DNA of 64,000 nucleotides from Chloroflexota bacterium (GTDB taxonomy: Bacteria; Chloroflexota; Anaerolineae; Anaerolineales; Villigracilaceae). The notes below the pieces were generated by a model. It was not told the origin of the DNA. It saw only the letters and a program-made list of their open reading frames with translations, and did not search any database. The stretch spans positions 278,289 through 342,288 of the forward strand of contig JACRBL010000051.1 of assembly GCA_016234485.1 (NCBI GenBank), read 5' to 3'. Numbering within the stretch: the stretch's first letter is position 1; each line of letters opens with the position of its first letter. Positions 40,348-48,386 of the stretch are shown here, piece by piece. Position numbers and translations under genes: made by a program.

Positions 40348-41172
40348 TTACAAATCCAACACCATCTGCCACTGAGACAACTCCTCGCGCTTCATCCCCA
40401 CGGACTCAAAGACCGCGCCCATCTCCTCGGGGAAGATCGGCGAGACGTGCCACGTTTTATTTGAGAATTTAGCGAAGACCGCCCGCAGGATTCGCCTGGC
40501 CTGCGACTTTCCCCGCGCTTCGGGCAGAACCAAGACCGACTGGATCGAGACGTGCTCCGCTTCGGGGTTGGTGACCAGCACATAGGCAGACTCCAGCCGA
40601 AAGGCGCGCGAGGGCGGCGTGTGCTGGGCGATCGTCTCGCCGGAGAGTTGCCAGGGCAGGTCGGTCAGTCCATGCGCGCTGACCATCCTCGCCAGTTCGC
40701 GGATGTCCACTTCTTCGAGCGCGTCGTCTGCAGTCACCTGCGGATTCTCCAATTTGAATCCCACCAGCCACCGCAGGGTTTGGAACCCGACTTTGCGATA
40801 CAACTTCACGCCCGCCGTGTTTTGCTCGATCACTTCCAGGAGCATCTGACGCTCGCCGCGGGCGCGGGCTTCCTCGATGAGACGCGTCATCGCCCACGTC
40901 CCCAGTCCGCTGTGACGCGCTTCGGACGCGATGCCCATCGCCGCGAGGCGGGATGTCCAGCCGCGGCGGGCGATCAATGCCAAACCGACGGGCGCGTCGC
41001 CGTCCAACATCACGCGGCTCTCAGAGAGGTCCACGCTGTCGCGGCGAATCATGGTTTGCAGGATCATGTCCGTGATTTTGACGGGAACGAAATACCCCTC
41101 GAAGCCGCGCGTGAACAGGTCCGCGAGCGCGGGGAGGGAAAAGGACAGGGCGGGTTGGAAGGAGAAGGACAT
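40348..41172 (-). CDS. GNAT family N-acetyltransferase (two GNAT folds)
   Basis: This 274-residue protein starts at ATG 41172. The first GNAT fold has ALSFSLPALADLFTRGFEGYF, GLALIARRGWTSRLAAMGI, RHSGLGTWAMTRLIEEARARG and AGVKLYRKVGFQTLR. The second is degenerate (about 170-270; VSIQSVLVLPEARGKSQARRIL, then FESVGMKREELSQWQM). TATAAT ends seven bases before the ATG and no Shine-Dalgarno is present, which argues for a leaderless mRNA and against the longer in-frame start. Substrate unknown. Confidence 0.85.
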   Translation of the reverse strand: MSFSFQPALSFSLPALADLFTRGFEGYFVPVKITDMILQTMIRRDSVDLSESRVMLDGDAPVGLALIARRGWTSRLAAMGIASEARHSGLGTWAMTRLIEEARARGERQMLLEVIEQNTAGVKLYRKVGFQTLRWLVGFKLENPQVTADDALEEVDIRELARMVSAHGLTDLPWQLSGETIAQHTPPSRAFRLESAYVLVTNPEAEHVSIQSVLVLPEARGKSQARRILRAVFAKFSNKTWHVSPIFPEEMGAVFESVGMKREELSQWQMVLDL

Positions 41173-41179
41173 GCGAGGG

Positions 41180-41185
41180 ATTATA
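41180..41185 (-). promoter_or_regulatory. -10 box (TATAAT) for a leaderless GNAT mRNA
   Basis: The minus strand CGGTATAATCCCTCGCATG places the start codon at the expected transcription start. Confidence 0.6.
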
Positions 41186-41304
41186 CCGAATGTGCCCGAG
41201 CGCTTTTGAATTGGAAGAGTAAAGACCTGACCTCCGCTTGCCCCTTTCCTCAATCCAAGTTATCCTTAAGGCATCCCCCTTTTTTTGCACATTGGAGGTG
41301 CCCC

Positions 41305-43212
41305 ATGCGCGTCCCCGTCGTCGAGAAATACGAACGAAACGGCTGGCCGTCTGTGCCACGCCCCGATTTGACTCCACCCGATGGCTGGAGTTTGCCGCTC
41401 ATTCATTCCGTCAATCGCGTGTACCAGAGCCGCCTCTCGCCCGATGGCGAGCGGATCGCGTTCATCTGGAATCGCGAGGAGAACGCGGATGTGTATGTCA
41501 TGCCGTCGAAGGGCGGGTGGCCGAGTCGCGTTTCGTTCACGCGGGTCAGTACGCCGTATTGGTGGGATCGCGCCCCGCAGTGGTCGCCCGATGGCAAGTG
41601 GCTGGCCTTCCGTATGCGCGGACATGTCCACGTGGCGGACTCGCGCGGCGGACTCCCCGCCAAGTTGCCGCTCCCGCTCGACGCGTCCGCTTCGCCCGCG
41701 TGGCTGCCCGATAGCGCTCGGATGGTGATCACGATTCGGCCTGACGAGATTCCGCACCTGGCATTGACCGACCGCGAGGGGACGTTCCTGCGGACGCTCA
41801 CGCGTGACCACGGGGAGGATTCCGATCCGCGTCCCTCCCCCGACGGGAAGATGGTTGCGTACGTCCACTGGCCTGACGACGACCGCAATCGCCGCGACAT
41901 CCGCATTGTGGATTTGGAGTCGGGCGCGACGCGCTTGCTGGTGGGCGCGCCGAAGATGAAGGACTGGTTCCCGCGCTGGTCGCCCGATGGCAAGTGGATC
42001 GCGTTCCTCTCGCAGCGCACGGACTACAACCAGGTCTGGCTCATCCGCCCCGATGGAACGGACATGCGTCAGGTGACAGACTTGGGCACAAACGTGGAAG
42101 AGTTCTCGTGGTCGCCCGATGGGGCGCGGCTGGTGGTCACTGTCAACCGACGCGGAAAACTCGATTTGGCAGTGACCAACCTCGGGTCAGGAAAGACCGA
42201 GGATCTCAAAGTGGGGCGCGGAGTCTATTCGCGTCCGCAGTGGAGTCCCGATGGCGCGTACATCTACGTCGAGTATGAAGATCCGACCGTGCCGCCCGAC
42301 ATCCATCGCATTGACGTGGCGACGGGGCGCGCGAAGCAGTTGACGTTTTCGAATCCGCCCGCGCTGGCGCGCAATCCGCTTGTCATGCCTGAGGAGGCGA
42401 TCTACAAAAGTTACGACGGGCTGGAGATCGCGGGCTTGCTCTACAAACCGAAGCACCCCAACGGCGCGGCGCTGGTGCACCCGCACGGAGGTCCGACCGA
42501 GCAGTTTGGGTACACGTGGGAAATTTTGATCCAGTATTTGGTGGCGAAGGGATACACGGTGTTGTGCCCGAACTATCGCGGCTCGACGGGCTATGGGCTG
42601 GCGTTCGAACACGCCAACTACAACAACTGGGGCGTGGGCGATGTGCAGGACTGTTTGCACGCCGCGAAATTTTTGGCGGGGTTGCCTGAGATCAGCCCGT
42701 CGAGGCTCGGCATTTACGGTTCGAGTTACGGCGGCTACCTGACGGTGGCGTCGCTGGCGCGTGACCCCGAGTTTCGATTCGCGTGCGGCGTGAGTCAGTA
42801 CGGCGACGCTTCGCTGGTCAGTTCGTGGGCGCAATGCGACCGCAACACGCGTCTCTACACCGAAATGCAGATCGGACATCCGTCGGACAATTGGGAGGTC
42901 TTCATTGACGGCTCTTCGATCCATCAGGTGGCGAACATCAAGTCGCCGCTGTTGCTGTTGCACGGACTCGAAGACGAAGTGGTCGCGCCGCAAGCCTCGG
43001 AGGAATTGGCCGAAGCCCTGCGCCGTCACAACAAGACCTTCGAGTACAAGACCTACGCGGGCGAGCCGCATGGATTCCAAAAACGCGAGACGGTGCTAGA
43101 CGCGATGGCGCGGCTGGAACGGTTCCTGGATTGGTATTTGTTGCCGCCGTCGGTTCCGAGTCCGCCGAGGATTGAGTTGCCTCAGACGATGAGTGAGGAT
43201 GATGAGGATTAG
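41305..43212 (+). CDS. S9 family (prolyl oligopeptidase-type) serine peptidase
   Basis: This 635-residue enzyme starts at ATG 41305 with GGAGGT five bases upstream. The N-terminal part (about 40-380) is a WD40/TolB-like beta-propeller with repeated SPDGxxIAF / WSPDGKW motifs. The C-terminal alpha/beta-hydrolase has Ser474 in GSSYGGY, Asp557 in GLEDEVV and His589 in GEPHGF, a complete catalytic triad. No signal peptide is seen, so it is probably cytosolic, cleaving short peptides (dipeptidyl/acylaminoacyl peptidase type). The open frame extends far upstream but is antisense to a real gene there. Confidence 0.92.
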   Translation: MRVPVVEKYERNGWPSVPRPDLTPPDGWSLPLIHSVNRVYQSRLSPDGERIAFIWNREENADVYVMPSKGGWPSRVSFTRVSTPYWWDRAPQWSPDGKWLAFRMRGHVHVADSRGGLPAKLPLPLDASASPAWLPDSARMVITIRPDEIPHLALTDREGTFLRTLTRDHGEDSDPRPSPDGKMVAYVHWPDDDRNRRDIRIVDLESGATRLLVGAPKMKDWFPRWSPDGKWIAFLSQRTDYNQVWLIRPDGTDMRQVTDLGTNVEEFSWSPDGARLVVTVNRRGKLDLAVTNLGSGKTEDLKVGRGVYSRPQWSPDGAYIYVEYEDPTVPPDIHRIDVATGRAKQLTFSNPPALARNPLVMPEEAIYKSYDGLEIAGLLYKPKHPNGAALVHPHGGPTEQFGYTWEILIQYLVAKGYTVLCPNYRGSTGYGLAFEHANYNNWGVGDVQDCLHAAKFLAGLPEISPSRLGIYGSSYGGYLTVASLARDPEFRFACGVSQYGDASLVSSWAQCDRNTRLYTEMQIGHPSDNWEVFIDGSSIHQVANIKSPLLLLHGLEDEVVAPQASEELAEALRRHNKTFEYKTYAGEPHGFQKRETVLDAMARLERFLDWYLLPPSVPSPPRIELPQTMSEDDED

Positions 43213-43216
43213 ATCG

Positions 43217-43345
43217 TTGGACGCGGACGCTTCGCGCGCAGATGACACAGATGGACGCGGAGAGATTCTTTTTTGAAACACGAAGGTCACAAAGGCGATG
43301 AAGGAAAATGCCCTTTGGTGAAGGTTTCTCCGCGTTCATTTTTCT
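43217..43345. repeat. Degenerate GGACGCGGA / CACGAAGGTCAC spacer
   Basis: The spacer after the peptidase holds near-repeats GGACGCGGACGCTTCGCGCG, GATGGACGCGGAGAGATTC and ACACGAAGGTCACAAAGGCG, similar in style to 38821-38868. No gene is seen. It marks the boundary at which the sequence turns AT-rich. Confidence 0.4.
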
Positions 43346-43352
43346 TGGCGGG

Positions 43353-43358
43353 TATAAT
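43353..43358 (+). promoter_or_regulatory. Possible -10 box (TATAAT) before the DUF4062-vWA pair
   Basis: GGCGGGTATAATCGTTG lies 72 nt before ATG 43431; the -35 region is poor. A second AT-rich stretch nearer the gene (TTGCCA at 43376) is an alternative. CGGAG five bases before the ATG is the Shine-Dalgarno. Confidence 0.4.
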
Positions 43359-43430
43359 CGTTGTACCTAATACGCTTGCCAAAACTTATTATGAGATCTG
43401 ACAAACCTGTAACATAATCACGGAGCCAGC

Positions 43431-44972
43431 ATGAATCGGGTAAGGTTTAAGAAAATTCGTGTCTTTGTTGCTTCTCCCAATGATGTCGCGGATGAAAAAT
43501 CTCGCTTGGCATTGGTTATAAGCGGCCTAAACAAAGGGCTTGCTGATCATCTTGGGGTAATGTTGGAAATGAGGGACTGGTCAGATGTTGTCCCCAATAT
43601 GGGACGCGGCCAACAGGTTATTTTTGACCAGATTCCTGTTGAGACTTGGGATGTAATGATTGGTATTTTTTGGAATCGGTATGGTATGCCGTCGGGCGGC
43701 ACAAAACCAACTGAATCTGGAACCCATGAAGAATTCAATGCCGCATATGATAGTTGGAAACAAACTGGCAAACCTCGAGTTATGTTTTATCGATGTATTC
43801 GTCCCACCAATGACTCTTCACGTCTTGATATCCAATCCCAAGAAAAAATAAACTTGTTTTTCAAAGAGTTTGAGACGGGCGGAAAAACTCAAGGCCTTTA
43901 TAGAACCTATAACACTCCAGATGAGTTTGAACGGTTGGTGCGCGATCATCTTGAGAAAATATTGCTAACCTATAACGCAAGTAGGAAAGAGCCATCATCC
44001 AAAAGGAGAATTATTCAGAAGACTACTCTTCAAGAGATTGTTGATGAAAAATCAAAACAAGAGAAGATTGATGTTTCAAGTCCATTGCTTGTTGGTATGG
44101 TTGTAGATTTTTCACAACCGATGGCGGACGTTGTAAGTGAAATTTCAGAAAACGACCCAACTATAAAAGAGAGAATATCAAAAGCAATCGGCAATTTTAT
44201 TGAAAACGCAAACAGGTACTGCCAAGCACCCAAATCGAAGGAGGAAATTCTTCCGAGGTTTAAGCTTTTTCTTTATGGATACGGATTAGGCGAAATCTAT
44301 TTCACTTACACAAGCATTCTTGCTGAATTAATGTCTGACGACGATCTTCCCAAAAAGTCTGGCATTGTTAGAGACCTTTTCGCGGAAGTAGCCGAGAGAA
44401 AAAACTTGCCTATAACACCGAACGCGTCAGAACTCCATCGATATTGGGATGTCTACGGGGAAGCAATCAACGCACAAATGCTTGATATTGGACGGGAAGC
44501 ACCTTCTCTGGAAAATGCACTTGAAATAGCAAAGACAAGAATAAATGAGGAAATGAAAAGACCTCATTACAAATTTCCTTTACTGCTAATATTGAGTAAA
44601 GGCGACATTGAGAATAGGAGCAACAACCGTGTATTAGAAATTGCCAATTCTATTAAATCTATAGGCGTTGAAATTGCGTGTGGGTATATTGGAACGAAAT
44701 CTATCTTAGAGCCCAAAGCGTTATATGCAGAAAAACAACCAAATTGGCCTGAAGGAGTTGCGCGCTTATTTGATTGCGCGTCCGAAATCACAGAATCCAA
44801 TAGTCTCACCAAAGCAATTCGTAAAATGGCGATTAAAAAATTCTGGAATGTACCTGAAAATGCTAAACTCTTTTTGCAGATAAACCAAGAAGAAATGCTG
44901 GATGAGTTGATTGACATACTTACCAGCCCCCTAAAACCAAACCAGAAGGTTGATCACAGTGATGGCAACTAA
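43431..44972 (+). CDS. DUF4062 domain fused to a divergent vWA-like domain
   Basis: The 513-residue protein begins with a DUF4062 domain (about 7-105): KKIRVFVASPNDVADEK, RDWSDVVPNMGRGQ, WDVMIGIFWNRYGMP and SGTHEEFNAAY. DUF4062 is a TIR/SEFIR-like fold common at the N-terminus of NLR-type and other conflict proteins. After a helical linker, residues 218-500 form a vWA-like fold with a partial MIDAS (Asp226, Ser228 in VVDFSQP), FKLFLYGYG, a large insert, and LLLILSKGDIENRS. Its end (NWPEGVARLFDC ... AKLFLQINQEEMLDELI) matches that of the next gene. The sequence is clearly AT-richer than flanking DNA. Defence role is inferred. Confidence 0.7.
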   Translation: MNRVRFKKIRVFVASPNDVADEKSRLALVISGLNKGLADHLGVMLEMRDWSDVVPNMGRGQQVIFDQIPVETWDVMIGIFWNRYGMPSGGTKPTESGTHEEFNAAYDSWKQTGKPRVMFYRCIRPTNDSSRLDIQSQEKINLFFKEFETGGKTQGLYRTYNTPDEFERLVRDHLEKILLTYNASRKEPSSKRRIIQKTTLQEIVDEKSKQEKIDVSSPLLVGMVVDFSQPMADVVSEISENDPTIKERISKAIGNFIENANRYCQAPKSKEEILPRFKLFLYGYGLGEIYFTYTSILAELMSDDDLPKKSGIVRDLFAEVAERKNLPITPNASELHRYWDVYGEAINAQMLDIGREAPSLENALEIAKTRINEEMKRPHYKFPLLLILSKGDIENRSNNRVLEIANSIKSIGVEIACGYIGTKSILEPKALYAEKQPNWPEGVARLFDCASEITESNSLTKAIRKMAIKKFWNVPENAKLFLQINQEEMLDELIDILTSPLKPNQKVDHSDGN

Positions 44973-46614
44973 AACATCATCCCCTCATCTGATTGGATTC
45001 ATCGTTGATGTTTCAAATTCAATGCGACGCAACTGGACAAAAAAAGAGGGCAAGAAAGAGCCGCGAATTGAAACAATCCGAGATATATTGAATAAAGAAC
45101 TAAAAAGAATACAATCGTCTCCAGACAACGACAATAAGGGGAAAGATCTTGTGGTTTTTGCGTTAGGGATGGGGTTTAAGAGAAAAATGTATTGGCGTGA
45201 ACAGGAAATGGGATATGGAACAGAAACTACATTGACTACACCACCTATTGAAAAAGAACAGTCAGATGTGGTATGCGATATTCTTGCCTTAATTGACATC
45301 TTGCCAACAAAAGCGAAAATCGATGAATTGGACGATACCATAAATAACAAATGGAATGGGTATGCCAAAAAACTTTTGACCGAGATCGTCGTTGACGAAG
45401 ATGTTTCAAGCACTCTATTAACTTTTGTCCATCAGAGCCTACGAGTTTCAGCCTTGAAAAGGTTAAGGGGCAGTTTGGCAAATCGGATTTTAGGGATTCT
45501 CCTTAGTAACAAGAGCCTCACGAGACATAAGTACATTCAACGATATGCTTCTACGCTTAGGGTGAAACTGGAAAAACGAACACTCGAGATTGAGCGACTT
45601 TCACAAAAGGAGAGTGAACGTTATCTTGAAAGTATTCACGCGGAAGCAAAAGTAATTTTCACAAATCATAAAGACAGGTATCGACAGTATGTTGAAGATA
45701 CATTGAACGAATTTGTCGATAAACAAACAGCCATACTACTTAAACTGCTTACATTGGGACATCCCGTTAATAGAGTCTTCGATTCTTTCAACGAAGAAGA
45801 AGTTTTCGCGTTAGCTAACAAAATTTATAAAACACTGGACAATGATGTTAGAGAAAAGATAGGAAAATCGTGGTTAATAAACAAGGGAATTTTGAAGTAC
45901 ACAGAGAAAAAATTAAGTGCCAAGGTTGATTTTGCAAAATTAGAACGACTTACTGAAGAGTCCATTAAGAAACTAGCATGGGAGACTTATCTACGTTCCT
46001 TTGCTCATAGCGTTGTAAATGATCTTTTCAAAAACACTTTTGAAAAGAAAGCCAGATCAAGGTTTTCTGATTGGGTGGGATTGGCTGCGAGCCGAGAAAT
46101 AATAAGGCCAGTTGTGGAATTGTCCAATCTGCTACCTGATGTGTTTGAACATGAACTGTATTCTGATGGCTTTATGTTTGGCTCGACGCCGATTTACCAG
46201 GCTGTGAACTTGTCGTCTTTACGATTTTTGGAAAAAGCTTTTACCACTAATAAAAAGACACTTGTGATCATATCTGATGGAGAATTTGAAGAAATCATAC
46301 CCAGATACGAGACTGATTTGCTTAAAAAGGCTGGCGTAACTATCTTATGTTGCTATGTCTCAGATAGTAATGTAATGAAACGATTGCCAGCCAAAGCCAA
46401 TCCTGATTGGCCTCAAGGCGCGATTGCCATGTTTGATATTTCTTCACACATAGTTGCCGATAGTGAACTTGCCAATGACTTGAAAGAAGAAGGATATAAA
46501 GTTGACGCTGATATGAAATTATTATTTCAGGTTAATTTTGGCGACCGTTTGGAGCGAATACTGGACGCTGTTATGGGCTATAAGAAAAAGGAAAGAGACA
46601 ATCAAACGCCATAA
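44962..46614 (+). CDS. Split vWA-domain protein, partner of the DUF4062 protein
   Basis: This 550-residue soluble protein starts at ATG 44962, overlapping the upstream gene by 11 nt (a TTG at 44950 is less likely). It has a complete MIDAS but in two pieces: Asp16/Ser18/Ser20 (FIVDVSNSM) at the start, then Thr409 (GSTPIYQAV) and Asp439 (ISDGEFEE) near the end. Between strand two (VVFALGMG, about 68) and Thr409 lies a long, mostly helical, charged insert of about 320 residues. The C-terminus (DWPQGAIAMFDISSHI ... KLLFQVNFGDRLERILDAV) is homologous to that of the first gene. I know no named family; metal-dependent protein binding is expected. Confidence 0.68.
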   Translation: MATKTSSPHLIGFIVDVSNSMRRNWTKKEGKKEPRIETIRDILNKELKRIQSSPDNDNKGKDLVVFALGMGFKRKMYWREQEMGYGTETTLTTPPIEKEQSDVVCDILALIDILPTKAKIDELDDTINNKWNGYAKKLLTEIVVDEDVSSTLLTFVHQSLRVSALKRLRGSLANRILGILLSNKSLTRHKYIQRYASTLRVKLEKRTLEIERLSQKESERYLESIHAEAKVIFTNHKDRYRQYVEDTLNEFVDKQTAILLKLLTLGHPVNRVFDSFNEEEVFALANKIYKTLDNDVREKIGKSWLINKGILKYTEKKLSAKVDFAKLERLTEESIKKLAWETYLRSFAHSVVNDLFKNTFEKKARSRFSDWVGLAASREIIRPVVELSNLLPDVFEHELYSDGFMFGSTPIYQAVNLSSLRFLEKAFTTNKKTLVIISDGEFEEIIPRYETDLLKKAGVTILCCYVSDSNVMKRLPAKANPDWPQGAIAMFDISSHIVADSELANDLKEEGYKVDADMKLLFQVNFGDRLERILDAVMGYKKKERDNQTP

Positions 46615-46708
46615 ATCTTATTATGCGATTACTGATGTGAAAACTTCCTTATCTCACCAAAACAAATAGCTGTTATCTTTTACATCTTTGTTTAATGGAG
46701 ATTCCCCA

Positions 46709-46903
46709 ATGACTCAATTTTTCCACTACGAAAACCTAACCTGGTCTGAAGTTGCCGACCTTCCTCGCGATGTTCCCCTCGTCCTGCCGCTCGGCTCCTC
46801 TTTTGATTCCGAGAAAGTCGCCGCGCAACTGGGACATCCGCAACGTCTCGGCACCATGGTGCCGTCCATTCCCTTCGGCTGGCGCGGCAGTTCGCGGGGC
46901 TAA
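46709..46903 (+). pseudogene. Creatininase-like gene remnant, N-terminus only
   Basis: From ATG 46709 (GGAG eight bases upstream) 64 residues are read: a start typical of creatininase-family amidohydrolases (FFHYENLTWSEVADL, VPLVLPLGS, later PSIPFGWRGS), which are normally about 230-260 residues. The frame ends at TAA 46901 within a cluster of small palindromes (46895-47010). Metal-binding residues further along are gone. The intact 5' end, Shine-Dalgarno and abrupt junction suggest truncation by repeat insertion or deletion. The family call rests on the short N-terminal pattern. Confidence 0.55.
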
Positions 46904-47010
46904 AGCCGCCTACTCAGTACGTGGAAGTCCTTCGGACTAACGCGTCGCACCCACGTCGAAGACGTTCGTAAAATAGCCCCGACATTCCATGTCGGCGGCG
47001 GGGGCGGCGG
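46895..47010. repeat. Cluster of small palindromes at the creatininase-remnant junction
   Basis: GGGGCTAAAGCCGCC, GTCCTTCGGAC, ACGTCGAAGACGT and CGACATTCCATGTCG lie in tandem within about 115 bp, ahead of the alkyltransferase-like gene stop. The style is REP-like. No gene is seen here. Confidence 0.55.
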
Positions 47011-47028
47011 GTCGCGGGGACGCGCCGC

Positions 47029-47412
47029 TCAAAACAAAGCAGGCTGTTCCGCCTCTCCCGAATCGTCCAGTCCCTTCCACCCAAACTTCTTAAAATCCAC
47101 CCTGTCCTTTTCGTTGAACACAACCCCCTCCTCCTCCAACAATTCACGTTGACGATCCGCGCCGGGACGCGGGCTGATCTCGCCTTTGGAATTAATGACG
47201 CGTTGCCACGGCACGTCATCGGGACAGTTCGCCATCGCACCGCCCACCCAACGCGCGCCGAACGCGCGGTACGCGTCTGCGTCCACGCCGGGGGGAGGGG
47301 GCAACATCAACGCGATCTGGCCGTAGGCCGCCACCCGTCCGCGCGGGATGCGGCGGACAAGATCCCAAACGAGGGAATAGAATTGAGTCTGGTTGGGAGG
47401 GGAAGTGATCAT
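47029..47412 (-). CDS. Alkyltransferase-like protein (ATL), DNA-repair
   Basis: This 127-residue protein resembles the C-terminal domain of O6-alkylguanine-DNA alkyltransferase: FYSLVWDLVRRIPRGRVAAYGQIALML (the DNA-binding HTH), then GARWVGGAMANC and VPWQRVINSKGEIS. The catalytic Cys of the PCHRV motif is replaced by Trp69 (PWQRV), the hallmark of ATL proteins. These bind O6-alkylguanine lesions without repairing them and pass them to nucleotide excision repair. TATAAT ends seven bases before ATG 47412, predicting a leaderless mRNA. It is divergent from an SOS-box promoter. Confidence 0.88.
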   Translation of the reverse strand: MITSPPNQTQFYSLVWDLVRRIPRGRVAAYGQIALMLPPPPGVDADAYRAFGARWVGGAMANCPDDVPWQRVINSKGEISPRPGADRQRELLEEEGVVFNEKDRVDFKKFGWKGLDDSGEAEQPALF

Positions 47413-47419
47413 CGTAAAA

Positions 47420-47425
47420 ATTATA
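47420..47425 (-). promoter_or_regulatory. -10 box (TATAAT) for a leaderless ATL mRNA
   Basis: The minus strand GTCGTATAATTTTTACGATG ends at the start codon 47410-47412. The divergent SOS box lies about 60 bp further upstream. Confidence 0.6.
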
Positions 47426-47471
47426 CGACCAATTTGCAACGAAATTCTCAGATTCATTATCCTGTAAATCA

Positions 47472-47500
47472 TTGACATTTTAGAACAAATGTTCTACAAT
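47472..47500 (+). promoter_or_regulatory. Promoter with embedded LexA (SOS) box
   Basis: TTGACA (47472-47477), a 17-bp spacer and TACAAT (47495-47500) form a near-consensus promoter. The spacer holds the perfect palindrome AGAACAAATGTTCT (47482-47495), which fits GAAC-N4-GTTC. That is the Bacillus-type SOS box also used by LexA of Dehalococcoides (Chloroflexi). LexA bound here would cover the whole promoter. It drives the membrane-protein gene at 47546. Confidence 0.8.
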
Positions 47501-47545
47501 CCCGCCATCGCTTCCCATTGGTTCATCCCTCTAAAGGAGTTTAAC

Positions 47546-48283
47546 ATGAACCGTAATCTCAATCTCCAAATGAAAATTCTCCCCTTCCTGCGTGGGACCG
47601 CATCGAGACGCGGCGCCATCTTCGGCACAATTTTGCTGGCGGCGCTCGCGGCCTTTGAAGTCTTTAACTTTAGCACCACGCAGTTTGCTTTGCTCGACAT
47701 GCTCGGCGAAATCGAATTTGCTGGAATGCGCTGGGCCTCCATCCTTGCGCTGGCCTTCTGCGGCATGGACTTCGCCGGCATCGCCCGCATCTTCACCCCC
47801 GAACAGGGGCGCGACGAACCCGCCGAGGTCTGGTACCTCTTCGGCGCCTGGCTGTTGGCCGCGGCCTTCAACGCGGGCCTCACCTGGTGGGGCGTCTCCG
47901 TCGCCATCGTCAACCATCAGGCCGCGGGCGCCAGCCTGCTCGGCGTAAGCATGATGACGCGCGGCGTCCCCGTCTTTGTCGCCACCATGGTCTGGCTGAT
48001 CCGCGTTCTCATCATCGGGACGTTCTCCGTGGCGGGCGAGAGACTCTTCACCGTCGCCGAGACGAACGCCTCCTCGTATCGTTCCCTGACCGTGAGCCGC
48101 GAACAGCGACCCCAGCCGCAACCTACGCCCAAGCCAATTCCCACCTATGTCCAACCCGCGCCGCGGCCCTACTCTCCACCGGCCACCGCCATGCGGACTC
48201 CCCCCGCCAGCCCCGAGCCGACCTACCATCCCGTCGGGATGACGGCCAGCGGACGCGAGACCAACGCTTCCACCCGGAGGTGA
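47546..48283 (+). CDS. Four-helix membrane protein with Pro-rich tail, predicted SOS-inducible
   Basis: The 245-residue protein has four predicted membrane helices: about 24-43 (IFGTILLAALAAFEVFNF), 59-75, 95-118 (YLFGAWLLAAAFNAGLTWWG) and 132-155 (VPVFVATMVWLIRVLIIGTF). A cytosolic Pro/Gln-rich, disordered tail (RPQPQPTPKPIPTYVQ and on) follows. I do not recognise the family. AAAGGAG seven bases before ATG 47546 is a strong ribosome site. The upstream promoter contains a perfect SOS box, so the gene is probably induced by DNA damage. A small SOS membrane protein could act on division, but that is speculation. A strong terminator follows at 48329. Confidence 0.7.
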   Translation: MNRNLNLQMKILPFLRGTASRRGAIFGTILLAALAAFEVFNFSTTQFALLDMLGEIEFAGMRWASILALAFCGMDFAGIARIFTPEQGRDEPAEVWYLFGAWLLAAAFNAGLTWWGVSVAIVNHQAAGASLLGVSMMTRGVPVFVATMVWLIRVLIIGTFSVAGERLFTVAETNASSYRSLTVSREQRPQPQPTPKPIPTYVQPAPRPYSPPATAMRTPPASPEPTYHPVGMTASGRETNASTRR

Positions 48284-48328
48284 CCCTCTTTTTTCCGCTC
48301 CTTTCCAAAGAAAGACTCCATCCAACAC

Positions 48329-48358
48329 AAAGAGACGGCTCAAATGAGCCGTCTCTTT
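48329..48358. terminator. Bidirectional rho-independent terminator
   Basis: AAAGAGACGGCTC AAAT GAGCCGTCTCTTT is a perfect stem with A/T tails. It separates the SOS membrane-protein gene (+) from the GNAT gene (-), ending both. Confidence 0.9.
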
Positions 48359-48386
48359 GTGTTTCTGCTGACGAACAACATCAAGA

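Noticed and set aside
40552..41304. Long plus-strand open frame extending the S9 peptidase gene upstream
   Set aside because: It is antisense to the GNAT gene at 40348-41172, and the Shine-Dalgarno with ATG 41305 gives the family-like N-terminus.
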